Assembly (NCBI RefSeq): GCF_000746085.1
Contig: NZ_KN050805.1
Location: 146,512-210,511, forward strand
DNA length: 64,000 bases
DNA from: Methylocapsa aurea
Lineage (GTDB): Bacteria > Pseudomonadota > Alphaproteobacteria > Rhizobiales > Beijerinckiaceae
Reading direction: 5' to 3'
Below, one piece after another: positions 33,955-42,148 of this stretch. How positions within the stretch are numbered: position 1 is the first letter of the stretch; every line of letters begins with the position of its first letter. The notes beneath the pieces were generated by a model. The model saw only the letters and a list, made by a program, of their open reading frames with translations, had not been told where the DNA came from and made no database searches. The translations under genes and the position numbers were made by a program.

Positions 33955-36819
33955 ATGTCAGGTGAAGTTGAACAACTTACCGTACTTTTGGAAGCCAGAA
34001 TCTCGAATTTCGAGAAGGCGTTTCAGAAGGCGTCTAAGACCGCAAACGATAATTGGGCTCGGATTGAAGGTCGCGGAAAAAGCGCCTCCAAGAATCTCGA
34101 AAACTCATTCGCGAAAGCCGCTGAAGGCGTCAACCGGCAAGCGCATAAATTAGGATCAACGTTCGCCGATAGTTTTGGTTTGAAAGGCGCGGCGGCTGGC
34201 ATCGCAACGGCTTTGAGTGTCGAAACTGTTGCGAAATATTCCGACGCTTGGGTTAGCGCCAGCAATAAAATTGGCGCGGCGATAGGCGACGTTTCGAAAG
34301 CCTCCGCGTCGACCGAATTGGTTGCCGGGATTGCCGATCGGTCGCGCTCTGGCTTCTCTGAGACCGCAAGCTTGTATGCGACTCTATCGAGGGCTTCGAA
34401 AGAGCTTGGCGCTTCGCAGGCCGATGTTAGCGTTGTCACTGAAACCGTTAGCAAGGCGCTTCAGATCGCGGGCGCCAGCGCCGAAGAGTCATCATCGGCG
34501 ATCTTGCAATTGGGTCAGGCTCTAGGCTCTGGAAAGCTTCAGGGCGACGAACTTCATAGTCTGTCTGAAAATGCGCCACTTTTAACCAATGCTATCGCCA
34601 AATCGTTTGGCGTGACGGTCGGCGGTCTGAAGGAATTGGGAGCCGCTGGCGAACTTACATCGAAGAAAGTGTTTGACGCTCTAAAAGGCGCATCGACCGA
34701 AATCAATGACGCCTTCGGAAAGACGACGACCACCATCGGTCAGAGCTTCAAACAACTCGAAACCGCAGCAATCCGATATGTGGGAACCTCGAATGCTATC
34801 AAGACGGCTAGCGGCGTTGCGACGGCTGCAATTCATGGCCTTTCAGAGAACTTCGGAACCGTTGCTAATGGCGCAATCGCCCTTGGTTCGATCTTGGCGG
34901 TTCGGTTGCTTGCGGCTGGCATTACGCCTGCCCTAGGCGGCTTAGGGGCGCTTGTGGGCGGGCTTGGCGCTGGCGTTGTCGGCATGGGCGCTCTGACGAC
35001 TGCTTCAGGCGTTGCAACGGCTTCAGTGGCGCTCTTTGGGCGCGCAATGGCGATTGCGGGCGGACCTATCGGCTTAGCTTTGCTTGGAGCGGCGGCGGCG
35101 ATCACCTACGTTGCGTCGAAGGCTTCCGAAGGCAAAGCCGTAAACGATTTGTACGCCAAGGCGCTTGACGACGTGAAAGCTTCGGCGACTGGCGCGACGC
35201 CTGCCATTCGTGAAGTAGGCAACGCCGCGAGCGACGCCGCGCATAAAATTACGGAAGTGACTCAGGCGACCGAAAACACCAATCTCGCGACATTCGCCCA
35301 AGAGTCTGAAAACCTTTCCGATCAGCTTCGCGGCATGATTCAGAGCCTCGAACAATTCGGGGCGACAAAAGTTTCGAATGGCGAGAAAGAGGCCGCACTG
35401 AAACTTTTGGAAGCTGCTCTTTCCGGCGATGAAAAAGCGGCGTTCGCGGCGAAACAAAGCCTGATCGATATGGGTAATGCAAACCCAAATTTTGCATCGG
35501 CATTCTCGAGCTTCAACGTCCTTCTAGAGAAGCTCGCAACCGTCCGGCAAGCGGCTCTAAACGCCCGCAAAGCGATTGACGATGCGCAAGCCGCTGAAAC
35601 GAAAACGCATGACGCGAATCAAACCGGCGTCGCCGAGTTCGAGGGCTTCCAGAAAGAGCAAACCTCGAACAAGGATTTTCTTGCGGAAGAGACGCGCCGA
35701 AGCAAACTTTCGGCGAAGGAAAAGGCGCTTGAAGATCGGGCCAAAGAGCTTCGCGACGCCGCAAAGAAAGCTGGCGGCGCTCTGAGTCCCGAAGAATCGA
35801 AAACCAATGCGGCGACTCTGATCGCGAACGAAGATAAGGTTTCGGAATCCGAGAAAGAGCCGAAGAAAGCCTCGACCAAGAAAGCGCCAAAGACCGACGA
35901 AGAGAAGCGCGAAAATATTATCAAGCGCCAGATTACAAGCCTAGAGGAAGAACGCCGAACAACCGAATCCGAGGTAACTACCCTCGGATTATCTAATACT
36001 GAAAAGCGCGTTGCAATCGAGCTAGCGAAGCAGCACGTCGATGCAACCTCGAATGAAGGTAAAGCTATCCGTGACAATGTTACGGCGATCGAACAAGGTA
36101 AGCAGGCGCTTACGGACTACGCCAAGGCGCAAGAGCAAGCGAAGCAGCAAGCCGAGTTCTTTAAGTCATCTGTCGCGGAGTCTTTGAGCGATCTAATTGT
36201 TGACGGAAAAGGCCTTGGCGATATTTTCAGCGATCTAGCTAAGACGATTGAGAAGGCTGTTTTGAAGGCGGCGTTGCTTGGCGAGGGACCATTAGCGGGA
36301 CTTCTAGGCGGCGGCGCTACAGGCGGCTTGCTTGGCGGGCTTGGTAAGATGCTTGGGTTCGCCGATGGCGGGCATGTCGAGGCTTCAGGCGCGCCTAGCT
36401 GGACTCACATTCCGGCGTTCGCGAATGGCGGGCAAATTTCTGGTCCAGGTACAGGCAAATCGGATTCGATTCTGGCGGCGGTTTCGAATGGCGAGTTCGT
36501 TGTCCGCGCCGATGCGACGAAGCAAAACCTTCCATTGCTTCAGGCGATCAATTCGGGGAAGCTTCCGAAGTTCGCAACTGGCGGCTTAGTTGGTGCGCCG
36601 TCGATGCGATCAGCGCCAAGCATGGCTTCGGGCGGCGGTATGACGACTCAGAACGTCAATCTGAAAAACGAGATCACTGTGAACGCTAACGGCGGGACTT
36701 CGGCGCAAAATAGCGATCTGGCGACGCAAATCTCTCGCCATGTCGAGGCAACTACAAAACAGTTGGTTATAGAGCAAATGCGGCAGCAAATGAGGCCGGG
36801 CGGACTTTTTAGCCGGTAA
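33955..36819 (+). CDS. Tail tape measure protein
   Basis: Sets tail length; 954 aa, which would imply a tail of ordinary siphophage length. The N-terminal part (LEARISNFEKAFQKASKTAN) and ALQIAGASAEESSSAILQLGQALGSGKLQGDEL (landmarks) are typical of the tape measure N-terminal domain. A hydrophobic Gly/Ala-rich segment spans about residues 305-390. Long charged helices (about 540-750) follow. The end has the FADGGHV...GPGTGKSDSI...SNGEFVV motif of many tape measure proteins. It is the last structural gene; no distal tail genes follow. Confidence 0.92.
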   Translation: MSGEVEQLTVLLEARISNFEKAFQKASKTANDNWARIEGRGKSASKNLENSFAKAAEGVNRQAHKLGSTFADSFGLKGAAAGIATALSVETVAKYSDAWVSASNKIGAAIGDVSKASASTELVAGIADRSRSGFSETASLYATLSRASKELGASQADVSVVTETVSKALQIAGASAEESSSAILQLGQALGSGKLQGDELHSLSENAPLLTNAIAKSFGVTVGGLKELGAAGELTSKKVFDALKGASTEINDAFGKTTTTIGQSFKQLETAAIRYVGTSNAIKTASGVATAAIHGLSENFGTVANGAIALGSILAVRLLAAGITPALGGLGALVGGLGAGVVGMGALTTASGVATASVALFGRAMAIAGGPIGLALLGAAAAITYVASKASEGKAVNDLYAKALDDVKASATGATPAIREVGNAASDAAHKITEVTQATENTNLATFAQESENLSDQLRGMIQSLEQFGATKVSNGEKEAALKLLEAALSGDEKAAFAAKQSLIDMGNANPNFASAFSSFNVLLEKLATVRQAALNARKAIDDAQAAETKTHDANQTGVAEFEGFQKEQTSNKDFLAEETRRSKLSAKEKALEDRAKELRDAAKKAGGALSPEESKTNAATLIANEDKVSESEKEPKKASTKKAPKTDEEKRENIIKRQITSLEEERRTTESEVTTLGLSNTEKRVAIELAKQHVDATSNEGKAIRDNVTAIEQGKQALTDYAKAQEQAKQQAEFFKSSVAESLSDLIVDGKGLGDIFSDLAKTIEKAVLKAALLGEGPLAGLLGGGATGGLLGGLGKMLGFADGGHVEASGAPSWTHIPAFANGGQISGPGTGKSDSILAAVSNGEFVVRADATKQNLPLLQAINSGKLPKFATGGLVGAPSMRSAPSMASGGGMTTQNVNLKNEITVNANGGTSAQNSDLATQISRHVEATTKQLVIEQMRQQMRPGGLFSR

Positions 36820-36844
36820 CGGTTCGACGCAACGAGAGATTCCC

Positions 36845-37675
36845 TCACGGCTGTTTATCATACCTACTAATTAGGTAGTTCGCGAAAGCACTACAACTCA
36901 CAAGCATGTAACGAGCATCTGCTTCGTCTATATTTGCAGCCTCACTCAAGCCGTGTCGAATTCCACCTTCATCGCTTGTGTAACCGTAAAGTTGTATTAT
37001 CCCACTCTTAAATGCCTTATGCAACGAATGCTTTTTATCGATTTCATTAATAGCCGCACCTAACGTCGCATTTGCTAGACCTGTAACGATTTTTGCTGCG
37101 GACTCTACCGCTGAAATCGACTCTTTAATGCTATTACGATAATCAGGCTGAGGTTTTTGGCTATATAACTCCAATGCTGTTCTGACATGCTCGGAAACCG
37201 GCCCGAAGCGATCGATATGCTTTGTTGCTTGTTCAAGCTCCTGCATTTCAATTTCATTTGTAATAGATGCTAACTTGCCAGCAATAAATCGATAGGCGGA
37301 TTTTTCAATTTCAAGAACCCGGTTAATATCGCTTTCAAATTGTTGCTGTTTTATTATTTCATATAGACATTTAGTACGAAGAAACTCGACAATATTCAAA
37401 ACATCGAACCATTGCGCAAGTTGAAAATGCCCAAGTACATTTTTTACAAATGAATCAGTTACACGGGGCAGGCTATCGACGGGAAGCTTAAAGTAAAATA
37501 TATACATTAATCGTGCTATAGAATGCATATGATCCGCTGCTAAGTGATCGCGAGTCTTAGTGAAAAAATACCGCCTGCAAACATTCCAGAGAGAATTTCT
37601 AAGATCAATATCTAAGTCAGCAATCTGTATCGTCTTTTTCTTAGTAATACCCATTCGCTCTGAAAATGACGTCAT
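36845..37675 (-). CDS. AbiJ-like abortive-infection protein
   Basis: Product of 276 aa on the opposite strand to the phage genes, with very AT-rich DNA. The N-terminus (FSERMGITKKKTIQI, then DIDLRNSLWN) matches the AbiJ N-terminal domain 4 type, in which SER.G...QIdsmdd.LRN.LWN is conserved. The C-terminal part has SIKESISAVESAAKIVTG and IIQLYGYTSDEGGIRHGLSE, typical of the HEPN-like effector end of this family. It would stop phage growth by harming the infected cell, probably through RNA cleavage (inference). It occupies the place of the distal tail genes. Confidence 0.75.
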   Translation of the reverse strand: MTSFSERMGITKKKTIQIADLDIDLRNSLWNVCRRYFFTKTRDHLAADHMHSIARLMYIFYFKLPVDSLPRVTDSFVKNVLGHFQLAQWFDVLNIVEFLRTKCLYEIIKQQQFESDINRVLEIEKSAYRFIAGKLASITNEIEMQELEQATKHIDRFGPVSEHVRTALELYSQKPQPDYRNSIKESISAVESAAKIVTGLANATLGAAINEIDKKHSLHKAFKSGIIQLYGYTSDEGGIRHGLSEAANIDEADARYMLVSCSAFANYLISRYDKQP

Positions 37676-37809
37676 CCTAATAGCCTTTTTATCACGCCAA
37701 AAAAATCCTAGCGGCAGGACGCCAACCGTTAGCCTACGACACCCCGCCGCACCATGAATTTATGCATCGGTTTGGTGCGGCGCTATATCGATTTAGTTGA
37801 ACAAAGAAA

Positions 37810-37837
37810 AACCCCGGATCATTTCTGATCCGGGGTT
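37810..37837. terminator. Strong hairpin, probable bidirectional terminator
   Basis: AACCCCGGATCA (37810-37821) pairs exactly with TGATCCGGGGTT (37826-37837) around TTTC, flanked by A and T runs. It lies in the 413-base gap between the AbiJ-like gene and the next gene and would insulate the two. Confidence 0.8.
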
Positions 37838-37992
37838 CTTATTATTGGAGATTTTGGGAATCCAAGAAATGCCGACTGAGAGTTCCAGTGAACAAATAAC
37901 CGGAAGAAACAATCTGATATTAGTATAGCGAGAATCCGAAGCGTTACAATAAAATATTCAAATTGTAATCGATTTTTATATGTGAAATAATA

Positions 37993-38027
37993 AAGCCCTG
38001 AACAGTTGACGAGACTGTCCAGGGCTT
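37993..38027 (+). promoter_or_regulatory. Stem-loop upstream of the 38089 gene
   Basis: AAGCCCTG and ACAGT (37993-38006, one bulge) pair with ACTGT and CAGGGCTT (38014-38027) around a 7-base loop. It sits about 30 bases before a tiny leader frame and the gene at 38089. It could be a terminator for an unseen short RNA or an attenuator. Confidence 0.55.
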
Positions 38028-38056
38028 AAACCAAAAACAAAGAAGGCTCAATTTCA

Positions 38057-38092
38057 ATGTCAATCACCAACCAAGGAAGTCTAAGTAAGTGA
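38057..38092 (+). CDS. Possible 11-residue leader peptide
   Basis: ATG at 38057 opens a frame for MSITNQGSLSK whose TGA overlaps the GTG start of the next gene as GTGA. GAAGG lies about ten bases upstream. The overlap suggests translational coupling. So short a frame can arise by chance, so this is tentative. Confidence 0.3.
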   Translation: MSITNQGSLSK

Positions 38093-38907
38093 CCGATTTG
38101 TATTATAGCGGCATTCCGAGCGGTTTCAAGACAAATTACAAAAAAGTAGCAGCGCCTAAAGAGCTTGATCCAGCCGAACTTGAAGCGGCGCTTGCAGAAC
38201 TTGATTCTTATGAGTCTCCAGACTCCATTGCTTCCGAGCCTGTCGAGCCTGAAGAATCCGACGCGGAATTAGAAGCCCGCGCCCGCAAGAACCCAAAATA
38301 TGCGGAATTTTATGCAATCGCCGATCGCATAAGGGCTAAGCGGACGCCGCTTAGCCCGACCAAATTCACTTCAAGCGCAGTGGATCATCTCGAGCCGACG
38401 CCCGAAGCAAAGCAGCCTCAACTTGTTCAACCGGATGTTGCAAGGCGTCGAGTGATCCTTGAACAAAGGCGCGCGGTTCAAGACGCGATAAAAAAGTATT
38501 CGCCTGAAGCTCGCGCCGCCGCTTTAGAGATTGAACGCGCCGAAAATCGGAAATGCTGGCGCATCGAAAAAGAAGCTGAGCGCGCCGCTTACAAAGCATC
38601 TTCGGCGGGCTTTGAAAAGCAGTTAAGTAAAGACGCCACGAAACTGCTTAAGAAGCTCAACGCTGAGTGCGCAAAGAAAACCAAGTCGCCCATGCTCGAA
38701 CAGATCGCCGAACGCACGCATGAGCTAATCGGCTGGTGGCTGGCGCGCCAAAGGGCGATCCGTGAGTATGGCGACAAAGCGGGACTTGGTAGGATCGCGG
38801 CTATGCACGGAAAAGGCGCGACGAAAAGCCAAGCTCAAACCCGAATGCGCATTATCGCCGATCTTGAGGCCGCCGGAATATGGCCGAAACAGCCGCTAGG
38901 GGTATAG
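38089..38907 (+). CDS. Unknown protein of element A, charged and helical
   Basis: Product of 272 aa from a GTG start. An acidic N-terminal part (LDPAELEAALAELDSYESPD) and a Lys/Glu/Ala-rich helical middle (about 130-200) are followed by a more conserved-looking end (ERTHELIGWWLARQRAIREYGD, MRIIADLEAAGIWP; landmarks). I do not recognise a family. It is separated from the structural genes and precedes a repeat-rich region that could be an origin, so a replication or regulatory role is conceivable but unproven. Its stop codon lies inside a perfect 18-bp hairpin. Confidence 0.6.
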   Translation: MTDLYYSGIPSGFKTNYKKVAAPKELDPAELEAALAELDSYESPDSIASEPVEPEESDAELEARARKNPKYAEFYAIADRIRAKRTPLSPTKFTSSAVDHLEPTPEAKQPQLVQPDVARRRVILEQRRAVQDAIKKYSPEARAAALEIERAENRKCWRIEKEAERAAYKASSAGFEKQLSKDATKLLKKLNAECAKKTKSPMLEQIAERTHELIGWWLARQRAIREYGDKAGLGRIAAMHGKGATKSQAQTRMRIIADLEAAGIWPKQPLGV

Positions 38908-39066
38908 CCCTTAAGCCGTTAAGGGCTATACCCCTAAATCGAGTTTCTGAGCATTTGGGGGTATAGCCCTAAAAATCAAAAATATGTCCAAATTTCCGGC
39001 TAAGTCATTGATAAATAACAGACTTATTTTGCAAAGGGTATAGCCCTAAAAATCAAAAATTTGTCC
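38897..39066. repeat. Hairpin and 25-bp direct repeats built on GGGTATAGCCCT
   Basis: A perfect 18-bp inverted repeat (38897-38914 with 38919-38936, loop GCCG) contains GGGTATAGCCC on both arms. The same motif begins two identical 25-bp direct repeats at 38959-38983 and 39036-39060, each followed by one variable base and TGTCC. Four copies of the motif in 170 bases resemble iterons or operators. The remaining gap to 39653 has no gene but two more hairpins: CGCAGGC/GCCTGCG (39113-39119, 39131-39137) and AATCTCCG/CGGAGATT (39202-39209, 39234-39241). Confidence 0.7.
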
Positions 39067-39653
39067 TATAAGAGATATACTAGATTCTAGATAATAAATT
39101 TAAACTAAGGCTCGCAGGCTTTTTCAAATCGCCTGCGGCGATCGAACTTCGGGCTTCGTTCGCTTCGCTCACGTCCCGCCCTCGTTCGTTAGGTCAAATT
39201 GAATCTCCGGAGAGAATTAATTCGAACCATCCTCGGAGATTCAAAACCCTTGCGGTTAGCTCCGGGCTTCCCCGGAACGAAAACCATCTCTTTTCCGCCC
39301 GGAACAACTTTCAAGCCTCGGTCAAGCTCTCAACGCCTTTCAGGATCAATAGAAACAGGGGTCTAGGCGCTCCAAAAAGAACTAAGAGCTACCACCATAG
39401 CCGAAACACAAGATTCCTGTCAGCGGGCTTCCTAGAGCCTTTGTAAATCGAGGCTATTTTTCGGCACAAGGATGAGGGCGGCGCTATACCTAATCAATCG
39501 ATTTTGCGCGGGCACCTGGAAAGCTTTTAGTATTGTTTAGATATATTCTAAGTAAGTACTTACTTATACTATACATTACATAATTTTAACTTGATATTTT
39601 TCCGGGATATGCGACAAACACCCGTCTTAAGCGCATCAACATTGGAGAAATAC

Positions 39654-39839
39654 ATGAAACCGAAATTAGAAGCTGACTCTTCGATCTATCTCGAATCAGA
39701 AACGTACTGGAGTTTGATTGAGGCGATTTATCATCTGGAGCGCGACCCCGAGACGGGGAAGCCGAGCGTCGATGATATCAAAATGGCGCTCGCGAACATT
39801 GGGGATATCTATCGTGAACAAATCCGGGACATCGAATAA
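39654..39839 (+). CDS. Small acidic protein at the right end of element A
   Basis: Predicted 61-aa protein (MKPKLEADSSIYLESETYWS..., ending YREQIRDIE). GGAG lies 7 bases before the ATG. It is preceded by an AT-rich stretch that could be a promoter and is the last gene before the right att site. It could be an excisionase-position regulator or a small anti-host protein; neither is shown by sequence. Confidence 0.55.
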   Translation: MKPKLEADSSIYLESETYWSLIEAIYHLERDPETGKPSVDDIKMALANIGDIYREQIRDIE

Positions 39840-39855
39840 ATAGGCTGTCCAAAAA

Positions 39856-39886
39856 TGTAACAAAAACTCGCCATTCCGATGTAACA
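39856..39886. other. Candidate integrase arm-type sites, right end of element A
   Basis: Two direct TGTAACA copies (39856-39862, 39880-39886) lie 63-87 bases inside the right att core. The second sits in a 16-base stretch nearly identical to the one at 22672-22687 at the other end. See the matching entries at 40031 and 49624 for element B. Confidence 0.5.
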
Positions 39887-39949
39887 CTTTTCGACTTCTA
39901 GCAGCACTAAGTGATTGATTATGAACAATAATAAAAATTGACAGTAGAA

Positions 39950-39972
39950 TTCAATCCTGTCTCGCAGCACCA
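39950..39972 (+). repeat. att core shared by elements A and B
   Basis: Second exact copy of the 23-bp tRNA-Thr 3' end. It is the right end of element A and the left end of element B. The tRNA sequence 5' of the T loop is not preserved here, so this is not a tRNA gene. Confidence 0.92.
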
Positions 39973-40030
39973 TCAAACGCCTTGAAAGATCAGCAACTTG
40001 TTGATTTTATAGAGAACCCAGACGCCCTTC

Positions 40031-40040
40031 TGTTACACAA
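40031..40040. other. Candidate arm-type site, left end of element B
   Basis: TGTTACACAA lies 58 bases inside the left att core. The identical 10-mer occurs at 49624-49633, 61 bases inside the right core. Element A has TGTAACA/TGTTACA at the same distances. Confidence 0.45.
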
Positions 40041-40053
40041 GGGCGACACACAA

Positions 40054-41619
40054 ATGGTTCTCAAAATGCCCTGCCCGACCAAGCGAACCGGCTCCAGCAA
40101 CTGGCATTATCGCCGCCGCCTGACCGCCGCAGAGAAGCGCACCCTCGCAGCTATTCCCCGCGATCATTGGCCGCGCGGCTTCGGCAAGGCGGAAATCTGG
40201 ATCACCCTCGGCACGGCAGACCCTGCAAAAGCGAAGGCGCTGTGCCCGCAAGTCGCCGCAGACGTGGCCCGCACGCTGGCTGGTCTAAGCACTGGCGTCC
40301 GCCGCCTCACCCAAAAGGAAATCATCGCCTTCGCCGGGAAGGTCTATCGCGCATGGGTTGAGCGTCACGAAGACAATCCGCACGAGCCTTCCACATGGGG
40401 CAACATTCGCCGCATTCAGGCGAAAAACCGCGAAGGCGAACTTTTAGAGCGCTGGATGGGAGGCTACGTGGATCGCCTTCTTGTCGCAGAGGGAATTGAC
40501 CTCGCGCCTGCCCAACGCCCCGCCGTGATGGCCGCAGTGTCGGACGCCACGATGCAAGCTACGGATCGTCTGGCCCGCAACGCGCAAGGCGATTACACCC
40601 CTGACCCCGCCGCCGCCCGGTTCCCCGAATGGCAAGAGCCTAAAGCCCCGGTCGGTGCCCAGCATTCCCCAGCCTCGCTACGCGCCCTCTTCGAAGGCTG
40701 GCAAGCGGAGCGGCAACGCGCCGACAATGACGGCACTGTGCGGGCATGGCGTCCAATCGTCGATAACCTGATTGCTTTCCTCGGGCACGACGATGCAGCC
40801 AAGATCACCCAAGGCGACGTGATCCGCTGGAAAGATCACCTCATCACCGTCTTGAAGCGAGACCCGCACTCGGTCATGAAGACAAACATCGCGGCCGTGA
40901 AGTCGGTCCTGCAATGGGGCGTCGATAACAACCGGCTTAATGGGAACGCGGCCAAAGGCGTGCGGGTCCGCGCCCCTGCGAAGCCCCAGCCGCGCGCCAA
41001 AGACCTGACGGAAGCGGAAGCCAAGGCAATCCTTTCGGCAACCCTTAAAGTCGTCCGAGGCCGTCAATCGGCAAAGAACGTGCTGGCGAAACGCTGGTGC
41101 CCCTGGCTCTGTGCCTACTCGGGCGCGCGTATCACAGAGATGACGCAGTTGCGCAAGGATGACTTCGAAGAGGTCGGCGGCATATGGGTCATGCACGTAA
41201 CGCCGGACGCGGGCGGAACTAAGACCGGCAGACCCCGAACAATCCCGCTGCACCCTCACCTAATCGAGCAAGGCATTCTTGATATGATCGCGGCGGCTCC
41301 CCCCGGTCCGCTGTTCTATGCGCCGGACCCGAAACATCCTGACGGCATTTCAAAGAGCCGTGCGCAGAGCGTCAGCGGGAAAATCTCTGCATGGGTCCGG
41401 GCAGACTGTGGGGTGTCAGATCCTAACGTTCAGCCTAACCATGGCTGGCGGCACCTATTCAAGACCCTATGCGACTTGCACGCCGTCGAAGAGAAATTCT
41501 CGGACGCCTTGACTGGGCACGCGGCCAAGACAGTCGCCCGTCAATACGGAACGCGGCTTGCCCCGGTTCTTCATCGAGAGCTTTGCAAAATCCCCCGGTT
41601 TGAGCCATTAACTGACTAA
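40054..41619 (+). CDS. Tyrosine recombinase (integrase) of element B
   Basis: Site-specific integrase of 521 aa from the ATG at 40054; the frame is open back to a TTG at 39982, nine bases past the att core. A SAM-like domain (about residues 215-300) precedes the catalytic domain: YSGARITEMTQLRKDD (Arg), HGWRHLFKTL (H-x-x-R) and GHAAKTVARQYG (second His and Tyr). The C-terminal half aligns by eye with the element A integrase, so the two are homologues using the same tRNA, but the N-termini differ. Confidence 0.92.
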   Translation: MVLKMPCPTKRTGSSNWHYRRRLTAAEKRTLAAIPRDHWPRGFGKAEIWITLGTADPAKAKALCPQVAADVARTLAGLSTGVRRLTQKEIIAFAGKVYRAWVERHEDNPHEPSTWGNIRRIQAKNREGELLERWMGGYVDRLLVAEGIDLAPAQRPAVMAAVSDATMQATDRLARNAQGDYTPDPAAARFPEWQEPKAPVGAQHSPASLRALFEGWQAERQRADNDGTVRAWRPIVDNLIAFLGHDDAAKITQGDVIRWKDHLITVLKRDPHSVMKTNIAAVKSVLQWGVDNNRLNGNAAKGVRVRAPAKPQPRAKDLTEAEAKAILSATLKVVRGRQSAKNVLAKRWCPWLCAYSGARITEMTQLRKDDFEEVGGIWVMHVTPDAGGTKTGRPRTIPLHPHLIEQGILDMIAAAPPGPLFYAPDPKHPDGISKSRAQSVSGKISAWVRADCGVSDPNVQPNHGWRHLFKTLCDLHAVEEKFSDALTGHAAKTVARQYGTRLAPVLHRELCKIPRFEPLTD

Positions 41620-41846
41620 TAATTAAGGCCAAATATCTGCAAGATGTCCTTATCGTCATGATAACAATGGCCCGCCCGGCCCCGCTCTGCATTCACTAAG
41701 ACGCCTCGAAGCTGGCCTGACAGGCGGAGGGCGGACTTGCTTCCCCCGGCCTGCCATTGGACAGCCTTCGATCCGTAGCAGAACCAATGCCCCTTAATGA
41801 AGCCATCAGTGCCCGTCTCCTTGTCATCGAAACCAGGATCACCCAA
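41616..41846 (-). CDS. Possible small protein or remnant, convergent with the integrase
   Basis: The frame encodes 76 aa from a TTG (GDPGFDDKETGTDGFIKGHW, then SGQLRGVLVNAERGRAGHCY). Composition looks protein-like rather than random, but there is no good ribosome site, and the start is unclear. It could be the C-terminal remnant of a longer gene. The rest of 41620-42148 shows nothing else I can support. Confidence 0.28.
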   Translation of the reverse strand: MGDPGFDDKETGTDGFIKGHWFCYGSKAVQWQAGGSKSALRLSGQLRGVLVNAERGRAGHCYHDDKDILQIFGLNY

Positions 41847-42148
41847 CCAGGACAGGACACCCGCCTACCGCTCAGTACGTCATGCCGCCAAGGCCCTGGA
41901 TAAAATTATTGGGCAGCGCCCGATGCATTGTGCGAAGGTGGTCCCGAAGCCGCTCCCTAAGGCCGCCGCAATGATTGGCTGGCAGCGGAAGCAAGTAGCG
42001 CGCGCTATAGATAACTGCTTGATGCTGGGGTGCGGTTGAAGGCGAGACCGCTGCGAGGTGTCATTGGGGTCGGAGGCGGGCTCATGGTCAGGGGGACTTG
42101 CGTTCAGTCCATCGGAGCCGCTGGACGCGACAATAAGACGCGGGCCGC

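Larger units (their letters stand above)
22603..39972 (+). mobile_element. Element A: compact HK97-type phage element integrated in tRNA-Thr
   Basis: Bounded by exact 23-bp direct repeats at 22603-22625 (tRNA 3' end) and 39950-39972. It holds an integrase next to the left att site, a portal-to-tape-measure structural set with both terminase subunits, an opposite-strand AbiJ-like gene, an unknown gene, a repeat-rich gap and a small acidic protein. The base composition is visibly AT-richer than the host. No repressor, replication protein, lysis gene or receptor-binding gene was recognised. It is either a degraded prophage or a satellite-like element. Confidence 0.9.

Noticed and set aside
24436..36819. 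Gene transfer agent rather than a phage
   Set aside because: Some proteins resemble GTA gp10, but an integrase, att repeats, both terminase subunits in a permuted order and foreign base composition point to an integrated phage element, not a conserved host GTA cluster.
38959..39060. CRISPR-like array in element A
   Set aside because: Only two 25-bp repeats with a 52-base gap, and the core motif also occurs in a hairpin; no cas genes. Better read as iterons or operators.
39941..39972. A second tRNA-Thr gene at the A/B junction
   Set aside because: Only the 3' 23 bases match; D arm, anticodon arm and 5' acceptor strand are absent.
41797..42039. 80-aa plus-strand frame after the element B integrase
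   Set aside because: No ribosome site, no family and overlap with a competing frame; not enough to call a gene.
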